The notes under the pieces: generated by a model | Told to the model about the DNA's origin: nothing | What the model saw: only the letters and a program-made list of their open reading frames with translations | Databases searched by the model: none | Made by a program: the position numbers and the translations under genes | Shown: in pieces, positions 20,289-32,215 of the stretch | Layout of the letters: the number at the start of each line of letters is the position of its first letter | Position numbering within the stretch: position 1 is the first letter of the stretch | NCBI RefSeq assembly: GCF_000002235.5 | Contig: NW_022145597.1 | Coordinates: forward strand, 1,705,501 to 1,769,500 | Source of the DNA: Strongylocentrotus purpuratus | Taxonomy: Eukaryota > Echinodermata > Echinoidea > Camarodonta > Strongylocentrotidae | Reading direction: 5' to 3' | Length of the DNA stretch: 64,000 nucleotides

Positions 20289-20425
20289 CCTTTTTAAACT
20301 TGAGCTGGCTCTCGTCTCGGGCGATTTCTGTGAGACCCTTGTCTTGGAGTCGAGGGCAGGAGGATCAATATTGATGTCCTTCGAGTGCGGACTTGTCAGA
20401 TGGGAGGCTCCATGACAGGTGCCAG
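20289..20425 (-). pseudogene. Decayed duplicated exon E (paralogue of C)
   Basis: It aligns with exon C through the donor GTAACAG and the segment TRVSQKSPETRASSSLKR. The acceptor AG has become TG (TTTGTTG/CTGGC), and a deletion near the start puts the frame into TGA. It is non-functional as written, and its 3' part keeps the sense codon where exon C has TGA. Confidence 0.5.
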
Positions 20426-20484
20426 CAACAAATGAAAGGGAGACAGAGGTATTTAGCATTAAATGCTTTTTTCAATATCCGGTA

Positions 20485-20600
20485 TCATATAATAATAATA
20501 ATATTCATTTGTAAAGCGCAATAACTATGTGGATATATTCTCCTGCGCTGCAAGAACTCGTAAATTCTGTGCTATATATACTATATGAATAAGTGCCATT
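20485..20600 (-). mobile_element. Short interspersed fragment with (ATT)n tail
   Basis: On the minus strand it ends GCGCTTTACAAATGAATATT followed by ATT repeats. It is inserted between the start of an exon-D-type unit (GTAG/ACCGCAAATG at about 20612) and downstream intron DNA, so that unit is truncated. Confidence 0.45.
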
Positions 20601-20798
20601 TGCGGTCTACAAAGTGAAAGGGAGACAGAGGTATTTAGAATTGAATGCTTTTCTCAATATCCGGTATCATATGAATTGTTATAAGGAAATGAAAGAGGGC
20701 AGAGTAAAAGAAAGGGGAAATAACAGAAGCAGAAAGATTCAACAGAAATGCACAGTATTCATGTCTCTTAACGTGGAGACACATTAATAGGGAATTGC

Positions 20799-21024
20799 CT
20801 TTAACATTCCAGGATGTGCCAAAATCTCTGGGGCGGCCTTGCGGACAGGGACGGTGTCCTCTGAGTTGTCAGGATAATTGGACTCAAGAGGGGAGGCTGG
20901 GCCGACAGGATCGATGATGTTGTTCTGGAAGTTAGGAGTTGTCAGAGGGGGGATCGTTTAGGGCTACAGGGCCAGCTGTATGGGCTGCGGTGGCAGCACT
21001 GCAGGACGGCATGGCCCCTGTAGG
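20799..21024 (-). pseudogene. Decayed duplicated exon G (D-type unit)
   Basis: After CTCCTACAG comes GGGCCATGCCGTCC. The minus strand then encodes in pieces GPVALNDPP, DPVGPASPLESNYPDNSEDT and VPVRKAAPEIL, matching exon D. A run of six C at about 20947-20952 shifts the frame and brings a stop. Its donor (GTTAAAGG) is weaker than GTAAAG in exon D. It could be the most 5' unit of the array. Confidence 0.4.
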
Positions 21025-21690
21025 AGGGGATTGTAAACGAGATTTTGCCAAATTTTTAGGTCCCAGTTCATAATTGAATTAAATCGTATTTACATTCATA
21101 CAGGATTAGAAAAAAACAGATTCACGAAAATGAAAAAGTGGTCTTTAGAAATTTAATTTCATTCATTACTTTTGGAACTTGACTGAACCTGTATAGAAAT
21201 GGCCTACACCGTTAAGGTCTAAATTATTTACCTTATATTAAAGGTAAAGACCAGTTATGGTCATGCGATTGCATTGTGAAAGAAACGTTGTGGAATCGAT
21301 CAGAAAAGGTTGATCATCTAGCATCTAGCATCTGCAAGGTTCTGGAATCATCAAAATGATAAGAAATTTGGCCCATTCTTCGTAAAGTTACAAGCACTAT
21401 ACACAGAAAGATGTATATGGGACTACCCTATATCTCTCACAGACCATGAGAGAAACAAAATTTACCAAATATATGAATTAGTTGGCGGTTTCCCGGCAAA
21501 TTTTTTATCATCATGTATTAGTCAAAACATATTCTTTCACATGATTGGTAATGAGAGCTTCCATTTCATTTTTTGAATTTGGGGCGTTTCCAATACTGGT
21601 CTTTACCTTTAAGAAACATAGATACCTTCAAAACTGCCCTCACATCCTGGCTCAGTCTAATCTTTCCAAGATCCTTCACATAAAGATTGT
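21025..21690. other. No supported exon; AT-rich repeats
   Basis: It contains ACCTTTAAGAAACATAG-type and TATATT-rich sequence. No protein similarity was recognised on either strand. Confidence 0.45.
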
Positions 21691-21691
21691 A

Positions 21692-21772
21692 TTAGTTCGA
21701 TTGAGCCATTGAGGGACGATGATGCATGGCTGCAGCTGTCTCGGCTCGGCGTTCTGGATGGTTGATAGCCAT
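21692..21772 (-). CDS. Possible short exon starting at ATG
   Basis: Minus strand: CCCCACTATGCTTTTAG then ATG and 26 codons (MAINHPERRAETAAAMHHRP, SMAQSN) to TAA. The acceptor-like tract is good and the residues are charged, but there is no donor and the stop is immediate. A chance frame is quite possible. Confidence 0.18.
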   Translation of the reverse strand: MAINHPERRAETAAAMHHRPSMAQSN

Positions 21773-21814
21773 CTAAAAGCATAGTGGGGACAACAAAATT
21801 CAGGTGATATAGTG

Positions 21815-22045
21815 TATATAGTGTCAATCACAAGGTCCGCGGTTCGAGACCCGCCGCGGCACTAATGTCCTTTGGCAAGACATTGATCTACATTTGCCAC
21901 ACTCAACCCAGGTGATGTAAATGGGTACCTGGCAGGAATTAATTCCTAAAGCGCCGTAATGGCAGCAAAGCTAAAGCAAGGGTTATCAATCTCCAAGTTT
22001 GGAAGTGCTTAGTGATTTTAATAAGCGCTATATATTTCAGTGCCG
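21815..22045 (+). repeat. tRNA-derived SINE
   Basis: A B box GGTTCGAGACC lies at 21841-21851 in a tRNA-like GC-rich context, followed by the body (GTCCTTTGGCAAGACATTGA, TAAATGGGTACCTGGCAGG, TAATAAGCGCTATAT). The body resembles widespread marine-invertebrate SINE tails. Confidence 0.65.
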
Positions 22046-22156
22046 AAGCGTCAACTATTAGAGAAAAAAATGCTATCCAATTGACAGTACCACATTTCAT
22101 AACCTTTTTCTAATTCATACAACATGGAGTATTTACCACGGACAGGCGCGTACACA

Positions 22157-22415
22157 GGGGGGGGGGGGGGTTAACCCCCCCCCCCTTGGTATTTTTTTTG
22201 TGTAACCCCCCCCCCCCCTATAACTCCTCTAAACCCCCCTTTGTTTTTTTTGTTTTTTGGTATTACTATTAACAAAAAAAACAAAAAAAATTTATTCCCA
22301 TGGCTGACCTTAAAAGGTGACCTTACCCCCCCCCTAAGGGAGCCAAATGTCATATTTTCAAATTTCGAGACCAAAAAAAAGAAAAAGTGTCCTCTTACTT
22401 CCCCCCCCCCCCCAG
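22157..22415. repeat. Cluster of long G and C homopolymers
   Basis: G12 at about 22159 followed by TTAACCCC.., C11 at 22207, C9 at 22327 and C14 at 22401, with A-rich linkers. Low complexity with no coding value; sequencing length errors are likely. Confidence 0.8.
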
Positions 22416-22434
22416 CGGTTGGCTGAGTCGTTGC

Positions 22435-22761
22435 GAACTCCTTGATATTGAATTATCGATATGAATTCAATCTTCAACAGTTTTAAAGTCTTGTTATTGT
22501 TTTTGTGTCGTCTTAGAGTTTCAATAAAAGACAGAAACATGCAAATGAAATCGTCCTTGTTTTATGTAAACCTCAGACCCTGAGAGAGGAATGTTCCATT
22601 TGATTGTGGGGTTAGATATATAATTAGTGAACTCCTTGATATTGAATTATCGATATGAATTCAATCTTCAACAGTTTTAAAGTCTTGTTATTGTTTTTGT
22701 GTCGTCTTAGAGTTTCAATAAAAGACAGAAACATGCAAATGAAATCGTCCTTGTTTTATGT
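22435..22761 (+). repeat. Exact 133-bp direct duplication
   Basis: 22435-22567 and 22629-22761 are identical by eye, offset 194 bp, from GAACTCCTTGAT to TTTTATGT. The spacer is 61 bp. Confidence 0.9.
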
Positions 22762-23970
22762 TCATGTTATGAACAAGACCCATTCTCCCTATTTTGTCAT
22801 AATGGACGCACCCAGTGATCTGTGTTACGCGCCAGTGCACACTGCGGGACTTGGTGCGAAGCTCTGTGCAGAGTTGACCGGCTCGGTGAGCAATCCATTT
22901 TATGAACGAATTCGCCCCAAAGTTTTCCATATGTCGACAAAACAATGGGCGAAAGTAACCTAATCAATCAAACAAGTTATAAGGAAGCTTTATATTTAAA
23001 CAAAAATACAGTTGCTGTAAATGAAGAAATCTCTAAGTGGTACATTGATGATACATGTTGGTTAAATGCTCGGAACAACTATCCATTTCTTTTATACACT
23101 TCATTTAATGTTTAAAGATTTAATATATACTAATTCGGTGAAAGAAAAGCAATTATTATCTATGATATACCTTGTAGACGTGTTAGGAGGTCTTCTCGTC
23201 GAAGGTAGGCTGTCCGGCCCATCTCATGTCGAGATCCATGGCCTCAGACGGCCTTAGTTGACATATTTGTGATTTTCTTTGAATTTCACCTTAAATATGC
23301 ATGTATATGATTATTGCATCTGTAGATATTTAGATGACTCTTAATGGAAATGCAGTAATGAGTAGCACAAATATAAAAAATTACCGAGTTTCCCCGATTT
23401 CGTATAGAACTTCCGCTGGGAAATATGCAGCATCTGTTCCTGCTCCACCTCCGACTCCTCGGCCTCGCTTGCTGAGATGTACTCTTCGCCGCTTATGTGT
23501 TCTTATTATAGTATGTTGTAAAAAAATAAAGCAAGTAGTGCTTGCATTTCCATAATTTTATTAAACGAATTTGTTTTCACTGGCTGCCTGCCGTAGCAAC
23601 AAACGGAATTAACAAAAGACTTAACTCCATTTCGTTGACAATCGGCCGTAGACAAAAGACGTCAGCCCAGGAAGTGGGCTAGTTTTAATGCAATGGGCTG
23701 ATTTTCGGGTTTGTTAGACTGGGATTGTTGCAGTTTCTTTGATGGGACTGCATTTTGGAATTCTGTAGGCGTGTGTTGATGTTGGGTTAGGGAAAATTGG
23801 TCTGGAGGTCATTTGTCTTTAGTGCTATTTATTTTCTATAGTGTGGGCATATTGGTTGAGGAGGCTAAGATCTTGGGTGTTGGGCTGCACACTTTGCTGC
23901 ACCTGGAAAGAAGCTGGGTGCCTACTGATAGAGTAGAGAACTGTAGTGCTTAATCCTGTACGTTATACCG
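22762..23970. other. No gene identified; R1 repeat end at 23255-23293
   Basis: A 102-codon plus frame (22655-22963) begins inside the duplication and resembles nothing recognised. The last 38 bp of the R1 repeat occur at 23255-23293. Confidence 0.45.
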
Positions 23971-24462
23971 TTTGTGTTTGTTTGTTTTATTTCCGAAAAT
24001 CATCATAAAAAACAATAACACAATATAACAAAATCAAAGACTTATATAACAATGATAGAATGATAAAACGGTTGGATAGTCCATTTCAGAGCCATTAACC
24101 TAATGGCTCTGTTCTTCCATGGAGTCCAATATATATATAATGATACTATAATAAGCAATGATATAACAAAATAGTAAGTCGTAATTAAAAATATTTTTAA
24201 AAAAAACAACAACAACATTGTACTTGTACTTAACTTAACTAAATCAAATTAAATTAAATTAAACAAAAAACACTAACAAAAAGCATTAAAATCTATTCAA
24301 ATATCCCCTACCATCCCTAATTTAACAAAATACGACCCCACCCTTATCACCTACCCTGCTAACAATTAACTTGATTAGTTTTAAAATATTCTACACATTA
24401 TCTAATTTAGTCTGTTATTAAATTGGTTATGTTTATGGCAAAAGCCAATGGGATTGCGAAAT

Positions 24463-27400
24463 TTAAATATCAAAATAATTGAAGTATTTTTTAACATGTT
24501 TATTAAACAAATTTAGTGTGCCTAACTGACGGAGCTTAATAGGTAGTTCATTGTATAACACGGATCCCCGATATAAGAATGTACGTTTACACTGATTGGT
24601 TCTTGGTTTCGGAAGCATTAAATTGTCATTATATCTTAGCCCGTAACACTTTTCGTTAAATACAAATTTATCAGTCATATATTTAGGTGCTAGCTCATGA
24701 AATGTTTTAAACAGTAACGAACACATATGTCTCCGACGTCGAGATTTTAGGGTTTCCCAATCCAAGGTATCGTGAATCTGCTGAATAGATATATGTTCAC
24801 CAGGTTTAACCTGAAGAATAATTCTTCCTGCTCGATTCTGAAGTTTCTGAAGTTGATCAAAATGATTATTATTTGCAGTTTGCCAAACAGTATCTGCATA
24901 GTCAAAGTGAGGCATAATTACAGATGAATAAATTAGTTTCAGATTTGACTCATTAATAAAATACCTCAATCTCCTCAAGAAACCAATCATTTTCCCAATT
25001 TTTTTGTTCAATTGCTCTATATGAATATTCCACTTAAGTTCACAATCTACATTTACTCCAAGATATTTGAAACATTTTACTTGAATTAGCTTAGTGGCAT
25101 TTATCTCTAAATTGAGAATATCATGCTTAGAAAGCATAAACTTTGTCCCTAAAAGCATGCATACTGTTTTACTGGAGTTCACAGAGAGTCTATTTGCATT
25201 CATCCAAGATTGTAGATGTCCTAGCTCTTCGTTTAAAACTGATTGAATCACATCTACATCTTTGTGGGAATAATACATAACCGTGTCGTCGGCATAAAAG
25301 TGCAAATTGCATTTCGTGAAAGACCTAGGCAGATCGTTTATAAAAATTAAAAATAGCAGTGGCCCCAGTATTGAACCCTGAGGTACGCCGTAATCAAGGG
25401 ACAATTCCTCTGACAATGTTTGTCCTATGGAAGTTCTAATACGCCTTTTCATTAGATAATCCTGAAACCATCTTAATGAGGTACCTTGTACTCCAATATC
25501 ATAAAGTTTTTTAATTAGAATTTGGTGATTGACAGTATCAAATGCCTTATGTAAATCGACAAAGACACACCCAGTATATTTCCCTTGATCAATTGCTTCA
25601 AGCCATTCATCAGTTACTTTAATAAGTGCAGTAGTTGTGGAATGTTTCGATCTAAAGCCCGATTGCTCCTTCACTAATACATCATTGTCATTCAAGTAAT
25701 TAAGTAATTGTTTTTGAACAACCCTCTCCAAAAGTTTCGAAACACAGGGCAGTAATGATATTGGCCTGTAATTATCTGGCTGACATTTGTCACCTTTTTT
25801 GTGCAATGGTATAATTTTTGCAATCTTCCACTGGCGAGGAACTACCCCATCAGTTATTGACTTATTAATAAGGTATGCTATAATTCTAAAGATTTCTGTT
25901 GCACAAGTTTTCAATATGTAAGAACTGATCCCATCCAAACCAACCGATTTCTTATTCTTTAGGCTGTATATTTCTTTTAACACATCTGCTTCAGAAACTA
26001 AAGAAAGCTGAAATAGTGGGGTTTGCATATCATTATCCAGACCTGCCTCGTTACATACATGCGAGACATTAACACCATTACATGCATGTAAGACATTGGC
26101 AACATTGGCAAAATGATTATTAAAATAATTTGCAGTTTCAAAAATATCATGTGACACAGGAATAGGTGATTTAGAGCTCTTGTTGGGTAGGAGAGATTTA
26201 AGAGTTGGCCATGTTTGGTTTCTGTCTATAGTTTCAGTTAATTTTTCGGTAAAATATTTCCTTTTAAGTTTTCTATTTTCAAATGTAACTTTGTTTTTTA
26301 ATTGTCTATATTCTTTCCAATACACATCTTTGTTATCAATTTTTGCCTTCTGTTTCATTTTGTCACGCTTTTTCATTAATTCAAAAATCCATTCATTCAA
26401 CCACGGTGAATGTTTCTTTCTTACTCTTTTAGTTTTGAGTGGCATGTATCTATTAACTACACCCAACAAAAGCTCTTGCCATCCATCTACGGCGTCATCT
26501 ATACTCTTCATTTCTTTAACATCAGACCAATCAAGCTCATTGATTTCTCTTTTAAAAGCATTTAAATCTACACCTTTTGATTTACGAAATGTGACGAAAT
26601 TTGGATCAGAACACTTATCATATTGACGAGTGTTCCACATCAAAAAAGTCATGGAGTGATCACTGAGACCATTATGAATAACACCAAAAGAATTTACATT
26701 CTCATTACAGTTTGTAATAATATGATCAACAAGTGTTGAAGATTCCTTAGTAACTCTTGTATATTCTGACTTATTTACATGTTTCAAACCATAAATAGCA
26801 TTTAATTGGTTATATCGTTTACATCCACTTGTTTGAGGTTGTTTTAAAATATCAAAATTGATGTCTCCCATAAGAATGATTGGTTTGTTAAATCCCTCAA
26901 GAAATGTTAACATAGTTTCATAATAATTGAGAATATCACATTTGGAGCTTGGAGGTCGATACCATGTAACAAATATGAAAGGTTTATCTTTTTTCAAATC
27001 AATCAGTAATGATAAAGCTTCTAAATGTAGGGTGGAATCAAATGTCAATTGATGAAAATTCAAACTATTGTGCACATATATAGCTACTCCTCCACCTTTT
27101 CTATTGCGGTCATTTCGAATAACAGAGTATTGGGGTATGGCGATTTCTGTGTCATACACACTATCGTCTAATCTGGTTTCATTTAGTGCGAGTAAGTGTA
27201 TGTCATTACTGCACAAAGTTGATTTAATTTCATCAAAATGCTTCAAAAGACTAACAACGTTAAGCTGTAGACATTTTAATCCATTTAGTGATAATTGATT
27301 GTATTTCAACCCGGGCTGATTAACTATATGTTCATCTATTTTTTTCTTTGAATTATATTGCACATTGATCAAATTGGCACTTTCTCCATAAAAAGGTAAA

Positions 27401-27582
27401 TGCTGCATCATACACTGTGGACATTCCCAATCCAAGAACACTTACGTGTCATCATCATATAATTGTACAGGTACACTAGCACATGATATGTGGATCCAAC
27501 TTTTACATTGTGTACATAAAAGGCCCTTTTGGTTTGATTTTACAGACTTTCTACACAACCCACATGGAAACTTTCTTAACAT
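24463..27582 (-). pseudogene. ORF2: PHD finger + APE endonuclease + reverse transcriptase (one stop)
   Basis: From ATG 27582 it runs 46 codons to TAA at 27444-27442, then 992 codons without interruption to 24463. A C4HC3 PHD-like finger (CGLC, CTQC, WIHISC, then CPQC) spans the stop. APE-type endonuclease follows (LQLNVVSLLKHFDEI, LALNETRLDD, GGGVAIYVHN, GDINFDIL, SDHSM), then RT with NYRPISLLPC, KAFDTVNH, GVPQGSILGP and catalytic FYADDTVMYY, and the LW/LP C-terminal tail. It would nick target DNA and prime reverse transcription in the nucleus. A single nonsense change blocks it, making this the best-preserved ORF2 in the window. CR1-like clade by motif; the exact subclade is not fixed. Confidence 0.85.
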
Positions 27583-27800
27583 TACAATCCTGCTTAAAAT
27601 CTAGCTTGAAAAGCTAAAGCTAAACATTCAAAGCAAACAACAACAAAATAACACAAACATTCAAGTTATACATTAAAATAACAAATATGAACAAAATGCG
27701 AGCTTGTTGTTCGTTAAATCGATACACCTCCCAGGATGACGTATAAATATATCACTAGCCAACATCGTTAGATGTTAGAGATGTACATCAAATCATCATT

Positions 27801-28373
27801 TTACAATTTTTTCAAATCTTCGACGGACGTGATTAGCTTTTTAGCAGTTTTTCCATTACTTGCTGGTATGGCTACGAAGATTCGTCCGTCTTGTGACCAA
27901 GCTGCAGTGGCTTTATTTGCTTCCCTGGCTGCCCTCAATATCTTGTAGTTCGAAAAAGTAAGATCTTCCGCTATTGAGATTCCAGAATTTTTCAGTTTCC
28001 GTCTTGCTCTCAACACGGCCTGGCGAGCGCGGTACGTTGCAAACTTGACGAGGATCGGGCGATGACGAGACTGAGAATTTATCGGCAATGATTCGGACGA
28101 AATCAACGACGATGATCCTTTCACATGTTGTGATGAGTTCCGTTTTGGTCTCTCCATTGGGCCCGTCCGATGACTTCTATCAAGATCGTTACTACTGATG
28201 TCCACTCCTAGCTTATCTTTAGCAATACCAAGTATGATGCTATCTGTGCTTTCCCCTTCTGCTTCAGGGCAGCCAAAAATACGAATTGAGTTCCGTCTTG
28301 AATATTGCTCGGCTTCCTGGGCTTTGTTTTGTAGGTTTCGAATCTCTTCACTGTTAGTGATAGATGTACACAA
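27801..28373 (-). CDS. ORF1 of element A: RRM-like nucleic-acid-binding protein, N-terminally short
   Basis: 190 codons. It begins near the end of a coiled coil (EIRNLQNKAQEAEQYSRRNS), then IRIFGCPE, DLDRSHRTGP, RPILVKFATYRAR, KNSGISIAEDLT and AAWSQDGRIFVAIP. It matches the ORF1 of element B over its C-terminal two thirds. Such LINE ORF1 proteins form coiled-coil trimers that bind element RNA. Here about 130 N-terminal residues are missing, and no continuation is found upstream in any frame, so the 5' end is truncated or rearranged. Confidence 0.7.
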   Translation of the reverse strand: MCTSITNSEEIRNLQNKAQEAEQYSRRNSIRIFGCPEAEGESTDSIILGIAKDKLGVDISSNDLDRSHRTGPMERPKRNSSQHVKGSSSLISSESLPINSQSRHRPILVKFATYRARQAVLRARRKLKNSGISIAEDLTFSNYKILRAAREANKATAAWSQDGRIFVAIPASNGKTAKKLITSVEDLKKL

Positions 28374-28640
28374 AAAATATATACAAGCCTACCTTTTCTT
28401 ATTTCCAATCCAATTGTTCAAACAAAATTCAACGGAACAAATCCGAACATCGATGTAATTGCAGTTATTAAATCAAAATCCAAGCATAATTGGTTCGAAA
28501 TAAAGCAAAGTTTTTCTAAAACATCCCAGAAAGCTGCGACCAAGATTGCAGCGCCGCGGCGACTTTCCTCCCTGATTGCAGTACAAGACCCTATATATGT
28601 TTTATTATATCTTCCAAACAAAAAAAACCCAGTGGCCAAA

Positions 28641-30138
28641 ACCCCAGTCTCTCTCTCTCAAAAAAACGTATCACCATGACGCAATGCGTCAGATTAATTC
28701 CTTCAGTATAATATGTAAAAATAGGACCTAATTCATTTCCAAATTATATCTCTAAACTTCAGTCCTCTGGTCCGCCAAATTTCCTGTACACTTCAGACAC
28801 ACTCTTTCACACACTCTCTTCTGTTCTTGTATCGCCTCATAACTCCTCCCTCGCAATCAAACTCCTCCCTTGCATAATTCACACTCTCACCCGCTCTAGT
28901 TTATTCAAAACTTCGAAGAACGTAGGCGAGCCGGAACATATCAAGACTCGAATTAATCGAGAAAGAAACAAACATTCATTTTAGCTAAACTGTCTATTAT
29001 CTCCAGCAAAGCAACTATTTCCGATAATCACCATGCATAAATATTGGGAAGACCCAGACAGCTCCAGCCCTAGGAATAAACCGACCCCAAAATCAAATAT
29101 TCGTTCATCTCATTGTTTAGTCATTCGCAGCAATTCTTCAATTATCTCTTAGAATGTTACAAACGCCTGCGTTGTTGCTCGTTCACATTCCAGCACACCA
29201 GCCAGACCCAGAACAACTGACAACTACAAATAATTTAATTCAAAATGTGATTAGTGCGAGACGGCAAACGAACTTTTCACCAGAACAAAAATAAATCGCA
29301 AATGTCGCCCCGCGTTACACTGACATAATAGATGGACACAATAGACCAGTTCACGGTTAGCACATTACTGCAATGACCCCGAATATCCACAGATCTTCAA
29401 AACATGAAGAGGCCCCACTTTGTACATTTTGAAATAATCACTCCGGCCTACAGCGATGGAGGTGCTATATAAATAGCCTATGTTTCCCCTTTACAAAGAA
29501 TGCGTCCACCTGTGTATCATGAAGTGCACTGAATGTGCATGAATGAATAATGATTGCATAACTTTCATGAGTACGTATCCAGTATTTCGTCTCCGTGTAT
29601 TTCAAAATTTGTTCTGCAATGACCTTTATCTGCTCATGCTCAGACTGCAACCGTGAACTGGCTTAGATATAGCTCAATCCATTTGTACCATATTCAATGC
29701 CGCCAGGAGAAAATATGTCAGGCATGTGCCTAACTAAATCTTTCTTGCAGATTCGTAGAAAAAAATCCTGCCTAGCTGCAAACTAATGGGCCACTTTCAA
29801 TGGGAAATATGATTTTTTAATAATTACCTTTCGCTACCACTCGTCTGATAATACGAGTAGTACACAGTGCTTACCTTCACATGAGGCAAGCGAAATGTAA
29901 AGAGCGAAATGTCTTGAAATATTAATCAAAATTACTCGACTGGGCATGTCTGGGCACTAATCTGACAAAGTGCATCATAACAAAAATGTACAAGAACGAA
30001 TTTACTTTTTACTTTCTTGAGCCGAATAACAGGATTTATTCTTAAAGGGATGGGTTGATGTATACAACGTAAATTATATCAATACAGAATATAACAATTT
30101 TAGTAACAAATTGCAATATTATTATGAAGAGAATACCC
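28641..30138. other. No gene identified
   Basis: AT-rich with scattered short frames. No transposon protein, tRNA or credible exon was recognised on either strand. Confidence 0.5.
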
Positions 30139-32215
30139 CTTTAGGCAAAATGAAAAAGCGAAATAAACACAGGAATCTTTGGATAACGAACAATTTATTG
30201 AAATCAATACAAACACGCAATCGCCTCTAAAAAATACATTTACGCAATACAACTGACACTAACCTAAACACATGCCATTTATCGCAACAAATCGACACAA
30301 CTAATCCATACATCCCGTATATTGGCTTCTTCTAATAGGATTAAAAAGGCCAGTTCAAACACTAACGCAACTTGGAAAATCATCAAAGAGGTTATGGGGA
30401 AAAACAAATCCCTCATCCACAGATACTAGTACACTAAATTACGTGATAGTCTTCATGCAAATTAACTTAATTCCTTTTTTACGAACTCGCCAGCAGAAAT
30501 AAGTAAAACTTACGCTCACTTTATAAACGATCTTTTCAAACAACTTGAACCAAGAGTCCCTATTTTAAACCCGCCAAATCCTGGTGAAATTATTAATGTT
30601 ACTCAATTTTTTAACAACTCAAAATCTCACGGTTTCGATAAAACCCTGATCAATTGAAAATAGCTAAAGTCAATCCCATTCTCAAAAAAAGTTTATCCCC
30701 AAGAAATTAGTAATTATCGTCCGTTTTCCTACTTTCAAGTATATCCAAAGTCTTAGAAAATCTTTTATAATAGGCTACATAAATGTATCACTAAACACTC
30801 AATTAAAATCAATATGGCTTCAGGAAAAAAATACTCAACTGACCTAGCATTAATTCAAATTATTGACAAAATTACATGTACCATTGCTAACAAAGAACAT
30901 CTTATAGTTATATTCTGTGACTTGAGTAAAGCATTCAATACGCCCAATCACGCTATTCTACTCTCCAAACTCAGTCATTAGGGAATTCGGGGTCAGCCAC
31001 TCTTATTGTTTAAACATTATTTAACAAACAGAAGATAAACGCTACATTCAATGGTAATGATTCTGATCCTCTCTTAATTCAATGCGGTGTTCATCAAGGC
31101 TCCATCTTAGGTCCAATATTATTTATTTTTTATGTAAATGATAATATCAATAAATCCCCCTCCTATCTTTTATGTAATTTGCCGATGACACAAATATCTT
31201 TAATTCTCACAAAGACCTTTATTCTTTAAACAATGAATTGAATTATGAAATTAATAAGGTACCAAACTGGTTTAAGTCCAATAAACTTTCTATTAATACA
31301 AAAAGACACACTTCATGCATTTAAACATCATTCTAACGATAAAGAAACACCGATATAAAATCGTTGATATGCTACAAGAAGAAAACTAAGTCCAAGTTTT
31401 GGGGAATACTTATAGATGAAACTTTGACTTGGAATGTGCATTTACACCAAGTTACAATGTGCTCTTCCAAAAGTATTGAAATAATCTGAAAGCTTAAGTT
31501 TCCGCTACTCTATGCAACCTTATTCAAACTACATACAACGCTAGTTGTCTTGTATATAACAATGTAATATTGTACTGGCAAATTGTGGTTCGACAACAAA
31601 TTATTATATCTTTAAACTACCAAAGAAAGCCATACGTATTTGTACAAGTTCGCATTTCTTAGGTCACACTGATCCTTTATTCTATAAACTTTCAACTCTA
31701 AACATTTTCGATTTAAGCACTATTCAAGTAGCAGTCATTATGTTAAAGTACATTAAAAATCAACTTTCATCATCCTTTGATGACATGTGTATGTTTAATA
31801 GTTCTGTTCATTCATACCCTACTCACATATCTGAAAAACTTCCATCTTACAAATCCCTATTATCAATAACACATAAAAATAACACATTTTGGTCCGGACA
31901 TTTGGAATAATTTTCCCGGCAACAAACTCTTGTTCAACCATCTTCTCCTTAAAAGCAACACTTAAGCGACAAACATTACAATCATACGTTCCCCACTTTT
32001 TAAATAAGTATATAAAAGGAGTGATTTATTTTATTAATATAATGCAACTGCTTTCTACACCAACACCTGCTATTGCACTGCACCCACTTGATCACTCAGT
32101 TTTCCCAAGAGAGTTATGTCACCATTTAAAAAACACAATTGGTGAGGCTGCCATCCATCTCCAGTTCATGATGCTGGTCTTCTGCGTTTTAATTTCTCTC
32201 TATTTTATTTAAACA
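30139..32215 (+). pseudogene. Decayed CR1/L2-like ORF2 (RT region)
   Basis: Translating in shifting frames shows the order pre-RT (LWITNNLLKSIQTRNR), RT (STDLALIQIIDKITC, VIFCDLSKAFN, HQGSILGPILF, a broken ADD-like motif near 31185), then post-RT. There are many stops and frameshifts. The motifs match the family of element C. An A22 run at 32389-32410 follows, but the C-family tail is different, so whether it marks the 3' end is unclear. It is inactive. Confidence 0.7.

Larger units (their letters stand above)
23971..28640 (-). mobile_element. CR1-like non-LTR retrotransposon A, nearly complete
   Basis: The order on the minus strand is ORF1 (28373-27801), a 219-nt spacer, ORF2 (27582-24463), then an AT-rich 3' UTR ending in ATAAAACAAACAAACACAAA near 23971. 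Element B at 42.9-46.5 kb has the same layout and related proteins, so the two are one family. The 5' boundary is uncertain; ORF1 lacks most of its N-terminal half. Confidence 0.8.

Noticed and set aside
22655..22963. 102-codon plus-strand frame as a host gene
   Set aside because: It starts inside a recent 133-bp duplication, has no splice support or recognisable domain, and the opposite strand is also open.
26180..26626. 148-codon plus-strand frame
   Set aside because: It is antisense to the intact ORF2 of element A.
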